Shown: positions 15,881 to 26,442 of the stretch, one piece after another
Layout: every line of letters begins with the position of its first letter
Numbering within the stretch: the stretch's first letter is position 1
NCBI GenBank assembly: GCA_017620015.1
Contig: JAFZRE010000012.1
Coordinates: 1-64,000 of the forward strand
DNA: 64,000 nucleotides
Source: Bacteroidales bacterium
Lineage (GTDB): Bacteria > Bacteroidota > Bacteroidia > Bacteroidales > ML635J-15
Reading direction: 5' to 3'
Made by a program: the position numbers and the translations under genes
The notes under the pieces: generated by a model
What the model saw: the letters and a program-made list of their open reading frames with translations, nothing else
Database searches by the model: none
What the model was told of the DNA's origin: nothing

Positions 15881-18800
15881 ATGAGGAGGTATTTTTTATT
15901 ATTGTTAGTATCCATTATTATGGGTGTGCAACATTTAGCGTACGGACAAATAGGTCTTGATTCTCTGCCAAAATCAACCATTCACATCAAGTTTGGTGAC
16001 CCAATTCGATTCAATATGATTGAAGGCGCGGAGTTGTACGAATTTATATTTTCAAAGGTTGTGGATTTTGATACTATTCAAGCTTCGGGTTCATACATTT
16101 GTGATACTATTAAAACTCCTAGTTCGTATATTGGTGTTTCTGACTACGGAAGAGTTTTACAATTATTTGAACCGTATAATGTTGTGATGCGATATTATAC
16201 AAATGGCGAATGGTTACTTTCGGCAGAAAAAGTTATGGTGACATTATATACCGACAGTGGTACTGACCACATGATTCACGACATGGTAAAGGCCGGACAT
16301 ATGCCGAAAACGCTATCGATGATGTCAACTCAAACAAGGTCAATTCCAGGCGATATGTTAATTGAGATTCCTGTCGTTTATCATGTTGTAGTTCCAACAT
16401 GGTTTTACGGAGATCCAAGAGAATACATTCCACCAGCAGATATATATCAGAATATTAACATATTAAACAATGTATTCTCTGGTCTAACTGGTGAATTGGC
16501 GATAGACACAAGAATAAGATTTCGTCTTGCAACAACAAATCCAATAGAATATTGTGGACAAAACTATTATGGCATTACATATAATACATATAGTGGAGAA
16601 AACAATATTAATCTTGATAATGACAATCTTGAATCTCCAATAAGTTATCCAATTGATCTCGCCTATCGTGGCACTTATCATGCTACAGATGATGAAGATA
16701 TACATTTGTCAGAGTATTATAATTTGTTTCCATCCAATCAATACGTAAATATCTGGATTTTTGATCGCATTGAATATGAACATGAAAGTGTTTATGGTCT
16801 TACCTCAAGTCCTAGTCTTAGTGAAGGTGCTTTTCCGATATTAACAATAATTAAAGATGTAGTGCGTGAAAATGAGAATCTTCCTTCTCGTGAACTAGGA
16901 TATACCGTTGCTCACGAGATGGGACATTTATTTGGTCTTCTGCATGCTTGGATGGAATTGATAGAAACAGTATATGAAACACCGCATGGTATAGAAATTG
17001 TAATAGATACCTTAGTAGATGATATAGACGACACTAGAGATGAATTGGGTCCAGTATTAGATTGTGACTATTCAAATCTCGACCAAATTCCCTATGATAA
17101 TATAATGAGTTATACTCCTGATGGTTGTAGATACAGATTTACACCACTTCAGATATCTCATATGAGAAATATGATTCCAAATTTCTTCCCTTATGGACCG
17201 ATTAATGAAACGGAATATCATATTCCTAGTATGATGGGCGTTAGATTTGAAGCTCCAGAAGAAAATTGGTTTTGCAGTAGTAATAGTTTTGACATAAGAA
17301 TACATGCACAACCAACGGATAGAAATTATATTAGAAACTTTGAAATAGAAGGTGTCGAAGACTTTAATCCAACATTCACCATTGAAGACAATGACAATAC
17401 TAGAATATATCACATACAATTATCTCAGCCTTTACCTGAAGGGTATTATAATTTTATTTTACATTGTGGGGTAGAAGATGATTGTGTGAGTATTTCAAAA
17501 CAGTATTTTATTGTTGAGTGCGACAATAATATCATAGACAAAGATAACGCGCAATGGTATTTTGATACCAAAGTTACGCTGGATTTCAGAAACGGTATAG
17601 CACAACTTGGAGATTTCTCAGCAATGGATGCTAATGATTCAGAATCTGGAATATGCGACGGTGTACAAGGGGAAATACTTTTCTATACTGATGGTAATAA
17701 TATTTGGAATAGCAATCACGAACTTATTGATGAAGGTGACGAGGAAATAGTAAATAGAGGAACCATTGTACTTAGGTTAAATGAAACAAAGTATGCTGTT
17801 GCATCGCTTAATGATAATGGCCAACTTGTTTCTCGACTAATTGAACTTAATCCGGAAACGCATGCAACAAATATTACGACTATGCCTCCATATCAAGAAA
17901 CACTTTATGCAGGTATAACAGCTGTTCCTTGTCCTACTGGAGGATATTGGCTAATAAGTACCAAACAATACGGAAATGGTCTGGATATTGTTTCTTTGAA
18001 GATGACACTTGATGGAAATTCCATCGTATATGAAAGTGGAATTCATGTTTTTTTGGATAATCATGGAGCCGTAGATAGGAAAGCTGTAGTTATAAAGGCT
18101 TCTCCGGATGGAAAGTACATTGTCTGTGCTCTGGCGGAGATAGGTTTACATATATTTTATTTTAATGCAACTTATGGTATTTTTAGTCCTATAGATATAG
18201 AAAATTGTCAAGATGATATAGGAGGGAAACGTCCATCGCTTGCATTCAGCCCTAGTGGAAGGTTCTTGTATGTGTCAGATTTACTGGAAATTAGACAATA
18301 TGATATGGAAGGGGACTATTCTTGTAATTGCACTGGCCTTCATTCCAGCGTTGTATATAAAAGAGAGGTAGAAGCAGGAGAGGAGATTATGCGAGTTGAT
18401 TTGAATCTGCAGGAAGGTCCTGACGGAAGGATATACTTTTCAAGATCTTCAGATATATTTGCTAATTCTAGAAAAATTGGTGTCATAATGGAACCTGATA
18501 ATTTGGTTTTATATGATAATGGAGAAACAATTTGTCATATTAATGATTCAATAATTAAATATCCACCACAAACAATACTTCGGAATAAGGAGAACCTTCC
18601 TAATCTAGTTGACGCAAAGGATGTAGATACCTGCGCAGCCTCATTCACAATATGTTCTGAAAACTGTAGCATAGAAACATTGAGAATACACAACTTTTCG
18701 TTATCTCCGACGATTATGTGGACATTATTGGACCTGGAAGAGAATGTGCTATTTACAATTGACGGTGTAACAGAGCCAGACCTGTCAAACTATGTTGATA

Positions 18801-21800
18801 GATTTAATAATTTAGATGCATTCATAATAGAGCAAAGTACTGGTTGCGAAGGTAGCATAAAGAGAGATACAGTATCATTTAATCCACAATTGAGTATAGT
18901 CGGCCAAGATATGATATGTTTGGATGGAAGACCATATACCTATAGTGTTTCTATGGAACCATACAGCCATATAGCATCTACACAATGGATATTAAGTGGA
19001 TTTAATGGATCTGCAGATTACGGAAATGGTGTGTCAAATTTAATAATAACACCAAATGCTAACGATCACGAATTTACTATTACCTGCAATGTACAAGGAC
19101 AGTTCTGCAAAGATACGGCAACTCTTGTAGTCCAAGCAGATACTATTTGTAGCTTTATAACGGAGTTCATTCAAAAATGTCATTATGGACAAATCATACT
19201 TACAAACGCTCTTAGTGACAACTTGTCTGATTATGAAGCGAATATTATAATTGGACACCGTTCCGAACCAATGACCCTGTCTCAGGAACTCAATAGTTTT
19301 GAATTTTTATATAGAGACAACAGCAATCCCGATGTTCCGGGCGCTATTACACTTGAAGGTTTAGACTTTGAAGATTTTAATGCTACAATAGTCGTGACCA
19401 ATAGGTTTACAAACGAAGTAGTGTATGAGATAGAGGTAATAATACCAAGCACGCATGTAGGTATAGAAGTGCAGGATCTAATTGCTCCAGCATTATGTGA
19501 CAATGATGTGAGCTATCTTTCAATTGCAGTTAGCGGTGAAGAATTTGTACCTATTCCTTCAAACTATCCTTTAATATATATAGGTGAATCCTCAAACGGA
19601 GATTTGATATATCATGTTCCAGTAGTCGAAAATACAGAACTTAATGGAAATATAATTATTAATGGTGCTGTTTGCGAAGAAATTATAAAATTTCCATTGC
19701 CATATACAAAACGCCTTGATACAGAAATCACGGCCTATCAAACCGATATATGTACAGATATTGGATATTCTACGATAATTATTAAAGTAGAACTCCCAAT
19801 AGAACTTCCAAGTGTTCCCAATAATCTAATGCCCCCACAATACATTCCATATCCAACGCACCAACCTTTATTTGTAGGATGGAGTGATTCTAATATAGAG
19901 ACACCTTTGGTATTATCTCAAGGATCAACTTATATTGCTTGCCGTTATATCTTTGAACCAGGAACATATACTCCTACTGTTCATTACACAGGCTTGTGTT
20001 CCGAAACATTGGAGCCAATTGAAATTCAGAATTTGTCTTCCTCAGTTCCTGTTCCAATAATCCACGACATACCATCAGCGTATGTATGTAACAGCACTGA
20101 GACAACTTCAATTAATATTGAAATGGACATTTATGATGTAGCTGAAGGTTATGTACCGTATGCGATATGCAATGGTCATATATATACTACTGAAAGATTG
20201 CCAGAAACGGATACTTACACAATAACTATTAATGGACTTATAGCTGGAAATCATATTGCTACTTTATATTATGCACAATCATGTCCTATTGATATTCCTT
20301 TTACTATTCAGCTTGTTGAACCAGAAATTAGAGACATATCACACACAAACGTATGTCATTCGGGTGATTTGGCTACCATCACTATTGAAATGGAATTAAG
20401 TTACACGGAAGATGGTTTTCCAGTTGTAGAGTGGAACGATGGTGAAACTACAGATTTTGAGTTGATGTCTGGTTCGAATACAATATATATGGCAGTGCGT
20501 AATGATTTTGGAGTAGGAACTTACACCGCCACTATCCATTATACAAGCGATTGTGCCATAACATTGAATCCAATTACCATTTCTTTTGTCCAGGAGCCAA
20601 TAATCAATGTTATTCCCCCGACACCGGCATATTTATGTGATATAAATGAGACAACTTCAATAACAATTGAAATGGAACTAGATTATTTAGAAGATGGTTT
20701 CGTGCCGAGAGCTGTCTGGTTCGATGGAGAAACAACATATTTTGAATTGATATCTGGCTCTAATACAACATATAGGACAACACTTAACAATATCGGAGCC
20801 GGAACCTATGTTGCCGATGTCTATTATACAAGCAGATGTTACACAAAATCGGAAGCATTTACTATTCAGGTTTTCGAACAACCTGTAATCAGTAGTATTT
20901 CACACACAAATATTTGCTATGATGAAGATCTTGCATCCATAACAATTGAAATGGAGCTTAATCGCACGGAAGATGGTTTCCCGATTGTAGTGTGGAACGA
21001 TGGAGCTACTACAAATTTTGAGTTGTTACCAGGTTCGAATACAACATATAGTGCAACGCGTAGCGATATTGTCCCAGGACTCTATACTGCCGAAGTGCAA
21101 TACACAAGTTATTGTTCAATGCCATTAGATGAACCAGTTACCATTGCTGTCGGCAATATGGAGGTAAGTTATAGTAATGTTTCAGATGACAATGTGGGAA
21201 TCCATTTGAATTTTGACCCGCCATTAAGCAGTTATACAATATCTATAACAGAAAACGGTATAACAACTGAAACTGCAATTACTCAGAATCCGTATTATTT
21301 TGTAACTAATATTAATAATGACATTGAGATTACAACCTCATGTGGCACAATTCCGCTAAATTTCAGAGTCTCTGATGTTGCTGTAAATTTAAAGTCGGAG
21401 GCTTGCCTGGAAAGCGAGGCAGACATAAGTTTTGAAATATCTGGAGGCACAGCTCCATATACAGCCACATTTACAAGCGATGATATTACAACTACACAGA
21501 CATTCAATACTAGCGGACCTAATGTCATGCATGCAGAAATAATACAGGGTGCAGCAAATCATCTTACTGTTGTCTCGGCAAATGGTGATACATATAATAT
21601 TGATTTGGGAACAATCAACAATATTTCCAATTATGCAATATTGGAAACTACCAGTCTGGGTACAACATACGATGGAGGAACATATATTGTTACTTCTGGC
21701 TTGACCTTCGACCATGATGTTACATTTAATGGTTGTACAATATACTGCACATACGAGGACTACGACGATATTACCAGTACCCAATGGACAGTAAATGTAG

Positions 21801-24295
21801 GCAAGACTGTAACATTCGAGAATTGCACCATTATGGCGGCTTGTCCCGACAAGATGTGGCAGGGAATTGTTGTAAATGGCAATGAGTTTGCTGCTCAGTC
21901 GGCAACGACACACGCAACTGTTGATATAAAGCAAAATTCAGTAATTGCCGATGCAATTATTGCGCTGAAATCGGTATATGGCGGAATTATAAAAGCGAAC
22001 AATTCCGAATTTAGAAACAACCAGTACGATTTGTATTTTGACAAATACCAGAACTACAAGCATACGAAAACGGTGATACGTGGTAACAAATTTCTTACTC
22101 TTGACGGAGGACTGAACAATCCGAATTATTATCCTAAGGCACATATTTATATGGATAGAGTTGATGGTATCTCAATAAGAAGCAACACATTCCGAAACGA
22201 GAATATGGATGCCGACATAAGCAAGTGGGGCGTAGGCGTTGAGTCTAGTCTATCGGGATTTAATCTTTCGCCAAGGTACCTGACAATAACTGACCCTGTT
22301 CCAGTTGAGCCAAGGGACACTTTTGAAAATCTATATTATGGTGTAAAGGCAAGCGGGAAAGGTACGACAGCCCCATCCATAAAGCACAATGTGTTTACTG
22401 GCAATTTCAGGGGGGTATATGTAAACAACGCCGATGGTGCGCGCGTGCTGTTCAACAATTTTACGGGCATATACGACCGCATATATCCTTGGCAGGTTGT
22501 GTTTACCCGAGCGATAAATCGTCCTATAGCAATACACTATCTTGACAGATACAGCGAACCATATTCTGTATATATCAGTAATTCTCCTGTTTCGTATTGC
22601 GAAGAAAATACTATTACGCGTTGCGAAATAGGTGCATATATGAGTAATTCTGGAAGAGAAGACATAAGTCGTATGTATCGCAACAAGTTTGGCAGGCAAC
22701 CCGAAGCGGGCAGAAGCGCAGATATAGATGGTGCGACGATGATTTTGGGAACAAATTCTAATAGTAATGCTTCGTCTCAACCAGGACAGGACGGTCTTGT
22801 TGTTAGTTGCAACGAATATACTGGTACTGGCAGTGCAGTAGATGTAAAAGGTAATATGCGACAAAACCAAGGTTCTGAGAATAAGCCTGCTGGCAATAAA
22901 TTCCATTCTAGTTTTGTAAACGGAATGGAATTTAATGCTCCTAATACAAGGGAGAATTATACTTACTATCAGACTGTTAATGCTACGAATGAGATTTTTC
23001 ATACAGAACTGGAAAGATATTATGGAACAGGAATAAGATATGCAGGGAATTATGATGAAAAAAATTGTAAATCTAACTATGGTACGACCATAATATACGA
23101 TGACCATTTGGAAAGAATCGATTTCCAAGGCAAAGAGGTCGCAAGATTAAAGTCAACCTACGACAGCATAGTTGACAGGGGCAATACTGATGCTATGCTT
23201 TCTCAGGCATCATCTGTCAGTCTGTTCAATATGGTAATTCCATTTGTCGCCCTATGCAACGACGGATATCTTAGCGATACGGTATATAGTACCTTGATTG
23301 CAAATACGAATTCTCCATCTGCATTTACAGCAGCAGTACTTATTGCCAATTCTCCTTTGCCGCAGTCGGTGCGCAAGATGGTAGAAGACAGTGACCTGCC
23401 ATCAATATACAAGTCGCTTGTTGGATATTGTCAGACAGGAATAAATTCGCGCGACAGACTGAAATCTAATATTAATGATGGAAAGCAGGAGATTGCCGTT
23501 CTCGAAAGCGAAATGTTCCACGAAGCAATAAACAACGATACTGTAACCGCAGTCAAGGATACAGTATTAACTTATCTGCGAGGCAAATCCAATCATACTT
23601 ATAATGATGCTATAAATGAATACAAATTGTTGCTGTCGAAAAAAGACTATGCTGCTGTCCGTGATGCTCTGAAAGGCATCTATGGAATGACATCGGGTAT
23701 GGATTCTTATTTGCGCGATGAATTAACAAACTTTTGTTCTGTCAATAATATATATGTCGATTATTTGACAGCAACATCTGATGCCGAGGCTGCCAAAATC
23801 CTTGATGGGAATAGTGCTACCTTGCTTTCTGCCGTAAATGATAGTTCTCCATTATATTCAGGCTTGGCAGAAGTCCTATATGAAAAATATGCGGATGGAG
23901 TTTTCCTTGAATATACTCCTTTACCAGAAATGGCTATTTCAAACAAATCAATGATAGTTTCTGAAGAACCAGACGCAACTCTATTTGCCCCATACATAGC
24001 AATATATCCTAATCCAACAGACGGAATGGTATTTGTCGAATATAATTTTGAGTATTCCAAAGAAAGTGGCATAGAATTTTTGCTTGAAGTACTTGGAAAA
24101 CCTCATGATGAGAATTGTAATATAGGAACATTAAATCTATATTCTTCAGATTCTAAAATTCTGCATACTATGCAAATGGTTCAATGTGCAGGAATGTCCG
24201 TTATTGATTTAAGCAATTATCCAGCTGGAACATACATTATAGAAGTACTTGACTGCATAGGAAATGCAACTAGTGTAAAAGTTGTAAGATTTTAA
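15881..24295 (+). CDS. Giant secreted M43 metalloprotease with T9SS sorting domain
   Basis: 2804 residues. Order: signal peptide 1-23; M43 (pappalysin/cytophagalysin) protease about 160-445 with zinc motif HEMGHLFGLLH at 345-355 and Met-turn NIMSY around M409; a propeller-like region about 560-900 (GEILFYTDGNNIWN, SPDGKYIV, SPSGRFLYVSD); Ig-like segments; four related units of about 95 residues between about 1390 and 1750 (ITIEMEL...EDGF...GSNT...GTYTA.); a parallel-beta-helix-like region about 1925-2330; a helical stretch; and a T9SS sorting domain from about 2703 (IYPNPTDGM...PAGTYIIEVLD). It would be exported through the T9SS and attached to the cell surface, where it cuts proteins. The first two thirds are visibly richer in A/T than the neighbouring murI. 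The substrate cannot be told. Confidence 0.9.
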   Translation: MRRYFLLLLVSIIMGVQHLAYGQIGLDSLPKSTIHIKFGDPIRFNMIEGAELYEFIFSKVVDFDTIQASGSYICDTIKTPSSYIGVSDYGRVLQLFEPYNVVMRYYTNGEWLLSAEKVMVTLYTDSGTDHMIHDMVKAGHMPKTLSMMSTQTRSIPGDMLIEIPVVYHVVVPTWFYGDPREYIPPADIYQNINILNNVFSGLTGELAIDTRIRFRLATTNPIEYCGQNYYGITYNTYSGENNINLDNDNLESPISYPIDLAYRGTYHATDDEDIHLSEYYNLFPSNQYVNIWIFDRIEYEHESVYGLTSSPSLSEGAFPILTIIKDVVRENENLPSRELGYTVAHEMGHLFGLLHAWMELIETVYETPHGIEIVIDTLVDDIDDTRDELGPVLDCDYSNLDQIPYDNIMSYTPDGCRYRFTPLQISHMRNMIPNFFPYGPINETEYHIPSMMGVRFEAPEENWFCSSNSFDIRIHAQPTDRNYIRNFEIEGVEDFNPTFTIEDNDNTRIYHIQLSQPLPEGYYNFILHCGVEDDCVSISKQYFIVECDNNIIDKDNAQWYFDTKVTLDFRNGIAQLGDFSAMDANDSESGICDGVQGEILFYTDGNNIWNSNHELIDEGDEEIVNRGTIVLRLNETKYAVASLNDNGQLVSRLIELNPETHATNITTMPPYQETLYAGITAVPCPTGGYWLISTKQYGNGLDIVSLKMTLDGNSIVYESGIHVFLDNHGAVDRKAVVIKASPDGKYIVCALAEIGLHIFYFNATYGIFSPIDIENCQDDIGGKRPSLAFSPSGRFLYVSDLLEIRQYDMEGDYSCNCTGLHSSVVYKREVEAGEEIMRVDLNLQEGPDGRIYFSRSSDIFANSRKIGVIMEPDNLVLYDNGETICHINDSIIKYPPQTILRNKENLPNLVDAKDVDTCAASFTICSENCSIETLRIHNFSLSPTIMWTLLDLEENVLFTIDGVTEPDLSNYVDRFNNLDAFIIEQSTGCEGSIKRDTVSFNPQLSIVGQDMICLDGRPYTYSVSMEPYSHIASTQWILSGFNGSADYGNGVSNLIITPNANDHEFTITCNVQGQFCKDTATLVVQADTICSFITEFIQKCHYGQIILTNALSDNLSDYEANIIIGHRSEPMTLSQELNSFEFLYRDNSNPDVPGAITLEGLDFEDFNATIVVTNRFTNEVVYEIEVIIPSTHVGIEVQDLIAPALCDNDVSYLSIAVSGEEFVPIPSNYPLIYIGESSNGDLIYHVPVVENTELNGNIIINGAVCEEIIKFPLPYTKRLDTEITAYQTDICTDIGYSTIIIKVELPIELPSVPNNLMPPQYIPYPTHQPLFVGWSDSNIETPLVLSQGSTYIACRYIFEPGTYTPTVHYTGLCSETLEPIEIQNLSSSVPVPIIHDIPSAYVCNSTETTSINIEMDIYDVAEGYVPYAICNGHIYTTERLPETDTYTITINGLIAGNHIATLYYAQSCPIDIPFTIQLVEPEIRDISHTNVCHSGDLATITIEMELSYTEDGFPVVEWNDGETTDFELMSGSNTIYMAVRNDFGVGTYTATIHYTSDCAITLNPITISFVQEPIINVIPPTPAYLCDINETTSITIEMELDYLEDGFVPRAVWFDGETTYFELISGSNTTYRTTLNNIGAGTYVADVYYTSRCYTKSEAFTIQVFEQPVISSISHTNICYDEDLASITIEMELNRTEDGFPIVVWNDGATTNFELLPGSNTTYSATRSDIVPGLYTAEVQYTSYCSMPLDEPVTIAVGNMEVSYSNVSDDNVGIHLNFDPPLSSYTISITENGITTETAITQNPYYFVTNINNDIEITTSCGTIPLNFRVSDVAVNLKSEACLESEADISFEISGGTAPYTATFTSDDITTTQTFNTSGPNVMHAEIIQGAANHLTVVSANGDTYNIDLGTINNISNYAILETTSLGTTYDGGTYIVTSGLTFDHDVTFNGCTIYCTYEDYDDITSTQWTVNVGKTVTFENCTIMAACPDKMWQGIVVNGNEFAAQSATTHATVDIKQNSVIADAIIALKSVYGGIIKANNSEFRNNQYDLYFDKYQNYKHTKTVIRGNKFLTLDGGLNNPNYYPKAHIYMDRVDGISIRSNTFRNENMDADISKWGVGVESSLSGFNLSPRYLTITDPVPVEPRDTFENLYYGVKASGKGTTAPSIKHNVFTGNFRGVYVNNADGARVLFNNFTGIYDRIYPWQVVFTRAINRPIAIHYLDRYSEPYSVYISNSPVSYCEENTITRCEIGAYMSNSGREDISRMYRNKFGRQPEAGRSADIDGATMILGTNSNSNASSQPGQDGLVVSCNEYTGTGSAVDVKGNMRQNQGSENKPAGNKFHSSFVNGMEFNAPNTRENYTYYQTVNATNEIFHTELERYYGTGIRYAGNYDEKNCKSNYGTTIIYDDHLERIDFQGKEVARLKSTYDSIVDRGNTDAMLSQASSVSLFNMVIPFVALCNDGYLSDTVYSTLIANTNSPSAFTAAVLIANSPLPQSVRKMVEDSDLPSIYKSLVGYCQTGINSRDRLKSNINDGKQEIAVLESEMFHEAINNDTVTAVKDTVLTYLRGKSNHTYNDAINEYKLLLSKKDYAAVRDALKGIYGMTSGMDSYLRDELTNFCSVNNIYVDYLTATSDAEAAKILDGNSATLLSAVNDSSPLYSGLAEVLYEKYADGVFLEYTPLPEMAISNKSMIVSEEPDATLFAPYIAIYPNPTDGMVFVEYNFEYSKESGIEFLLEVLGKPHDENCNIGTLNLYSSDSKILHTMQMVQCAGMSVIDLSNYPAGTYIIEVLDCIGNATSVKVVRF

Positions 24296-24306
24296 TACAT
24301 GAAATT

Positions 24307-26190
24307 ATGAAAAATATTGTTCTATTTGTTTTTCTTATATTATTATCAACACTTGTTGTTGCCCAATCATATTTCAATAATATACTATATGATTCAACAG
24401 ACAATAGGATTATAACTCAAATTATAACTTCTGATAGTACAACTTATGTTGCTATATTGGTTCATGGAAACCAATACGGACGGCAGAACTTTTCTTTCGT
24501 AGGCATAAACAAAAGAGGAGATATTGTGTGGGATAAAGAGAAATTTGCAGAAGATTCCGTTAATAATATTTATGTTGCCTATAATGCATTGAAAAAAGGT
24601 CAAAAAGGTTATTATTGTTGCGTTAAGACAAGTGGAGGTCAGACAGGACAAGAATCGCTTATTATTATGGACACATGCTTCAATACTAAATACATAAATA
24701 TAATTGGCTGTTATAATTATATAGGTGAAATACAAGAGTATCCGAATAGAGACTTTTACTTTTCCGGTCAATTATATGATTCGATTAACCAAAAATTAGT
24801 AGCCAATGTTGTCAAAACGGATTCTATGGGCAATGTCATCTGGAATAAAGTAGTAAATCAAGTGTCATATAGTACGATGACCAAGTTAATTATATCTTCA
24901 GACGGTAATATAGTGGCTGGTGGTAAGCATGGTGCTGATTATAGTCAATGGCAACTTGTAAAAATGGATACTTCAGGCAATGTAATATGGCAGCGATATT
25001 ATGGTCGCAATGGAATATATCCTGATGGCGCCATTACCGGTCTTATTGAAACTTCTGATAGTTGCTTTCTTGTAAGTGGCAAATATCCTGCTGTTTCCAT
25101 ACAGGGGGGCTATGAATTTTACTATGATGGATGCTTACGCAAAATCTCTAAAGATGGAGAACTATTGTGGGAGAAAAGATTAAGGACATACAGCATAGAC
25201 ATGGATGGAGGAAGTACCTATTTGAAAAATGAAATAGTTTCCATTATTATCTCGGACGGATACGTCTATGTCCTTGGAAGTGATGATTATGAACACCTAC
25301 TATGGTATAACTCCTACCTAATCAAAATGGATTTTAATGGCAATGTGCTATGGAAACGCATATATTATGGTGAGAACGCCTACAACTGCGAACAGCATTT
25401 AGAATCGTTTGACCGCACTACCGATGGCGGATTCATAATGGGTGGTTACGGCTACTATGCAAATATCGGTTATCAACCATCTCAGCAACCGTGGATAGTT
25501 AAGACAGATAGCCTTGGCATTGACGGTCTCACAACGGCATCTCTTCCAGAACTGAATGTGGATATAGATTTCCCCGATACTCTTTATTGCGGGGATACTG
25601 CAAGTTGTATGTTGCGGCTGTCGGGCAAATCTGCTCCTTATCAATTAAGTTTCAGTACAGGACAAACTATAGACAGTATTTTCTATCCGCCAGTATGGAT
25701 GCCACAGGAGATTGGACTAGGAGAAATAAATATTGGCAGCATATACAATACATACGGGCATTTCACCGAAACGGAGGCAACTATAGTCGGTGGCGAATGG
25801 GAGCAGTGCATTCACAAGCCCATACAGGTTGTAGTGCCTAATCGCATTGGTTTGCAGCAAATTACGATTGAAGTACGCGACTTCTACGGCGAAAGCAAAA
25901 CAATTACAAAGCAGATAAATGTGGTTGGCGATTGTGAGTCTGGAGTAGAACAAATTGCGGAACAAGGTGTTTCTGTATATCCAAATCCGGCAAGTGGAAG
26001 CATTACTGTTGCAGGCGAAAATATTGCAGGGATAGAAATCTGCAATCTGCTCGGCGGTGTTGTTTATGAAACTCAACAATGCAATGGCAATAATGTGATT
26101 TTCACGGATGGAATGGGTGCAGGTTCGTATTTTGTAAGGGTTACAATGAATGACGGAAAGGTGGTGACGAAGAAAATCATCGTCTTGTAG
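24307..26190 (+). CDS. T9SS-exported beta-rich protein
   Basis: 627 residues, starting 11 bases after the M43 stop and so probably co-transcribed. Signal peptide MKNIVLFVFLILLSTLVVAQ; residues about 25-400 hold repeated propeller-like units (VVKTDSMGNVIWNKVV, LVKMDTSGNVIWQRYYG, LIKMDFNGNVLWKRIYYG, WIVKTDSLGIDG), of the kind found in outer-surface delta-60-repeat or PQQ-like propellers; the C-terminus is a T9SS sorting domain (VSVYPNPASGSITVAG...GAGSYFVRVTMNDGKVVTKKIIVL). No enzyme motif was seen. It may act with the M43 protease as a surface partner, but only adjacency supports that. Confidence 0.85.
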   Translation: MKNIVLFVFLILLSTLVVAQSYFNNILYDSTDNRIITQIITSDSTTYVAILVHGNQYGRQNFSFVGINKRGDIVWDKEKFAEDSVNNIYVAYNALKKGQKGYYCCVKTSGGQTGQESLIIMDTCFNTKYINIIGCYNYIGEIQEYPNRDFYFSGQLYDSINQKLVANVVKTDSMGNVIWNKVVNQVSYSTMTKLIISSDGNIVAGGKHGADYSQWQLVKMDTSGNVIWQRYYGRNGIYPDGAITGLIETSDSCFLVSGKYPAVSIQGGYEFYYDGCLRKISKDGELLWEKRLRTYSIDMDGGSTYLKNEIVSIIISDGYVYVLGSDDYEHLLWYNSYLIKMDFNGNVLWKRIYYGENAYNCEQHLESFDRTTDGGFIMGGYGYYANIGYQPSQQPWIVKTDSLGIDGLTTASLPELNVDIDFPDTLYCGDTASCMLRLSGKSAPYQLSFSTGQTIDSIFYPPVWMPQEIGLGEINIGSIYNTYGHFTETEATIVGGEWEQCIHKPIQVVVPNRIGLQQITIEVRDFYGESKTITKQINVVGDCESGVEQIAEQGVSVYPNPASGSITVAGENIAGIEICNLLGGVVYETQQCNGNNVIFTDGMGAGSYFVRVTMNDGKVVTKKIIVL

Positions 26191-26211
26191 CCTCGCAATG
26201 CTTTGCGAGGC
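26190..26211 (+). terminator. Hairpin after the T9SS gene pair
   Basis: GCCTCGCAA (26190-26198) and TTGCGAGGC (26203-26211) form a perfect 9-bp stem with a 4-base loop, directly at the stop codon. A second GCAATGTTTTTGCGAGG segment follows. The T tract is weak, so it could also be a repeat-family hairpin. Confidence 0.55.
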
Positions 26212-26442
26212 GCAATGTTTTTGCGAGGTTGATTACCAATTACGGTTTAATCGTTAGGAATTAACACGGAATCAGACCCTGCCCTTCGGCAAGCTCGCTT
26301 CGGCATTGGCTCAGCGCATCGCAGGGAGCAGTTCATGGTGACATTAGGGAGAGTGCCTAGAACGGCGAAGCCCTCAACGAAGTTAACCTAGAAACTTTGA
26401 AACGGGCTTTAGCCCATTGAAACTTAGAAACGGCGTAGCCCT
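26212..26442. repeat. Intergenic repeat region between convergent genes
   Basis: No gene is supported. It contains the 26360-26388 copy of the repeat also found at 5446-5474, more GGCxxxAGCC units (GGCGAAGCC, GGCTTTAGCC, GGCGTAGCC) and, around 26278-26328, CCCTTCGGCAAGCTCG and TTGGCTCAGCG words related to the REP-like pair at 53785. Confidence 0.6.

Noticed and set aside
21389..23128. Long minus-strand frames within the M43 gene
   Set aside because: They mirror the codon bias of the sense gene and have no motifs.
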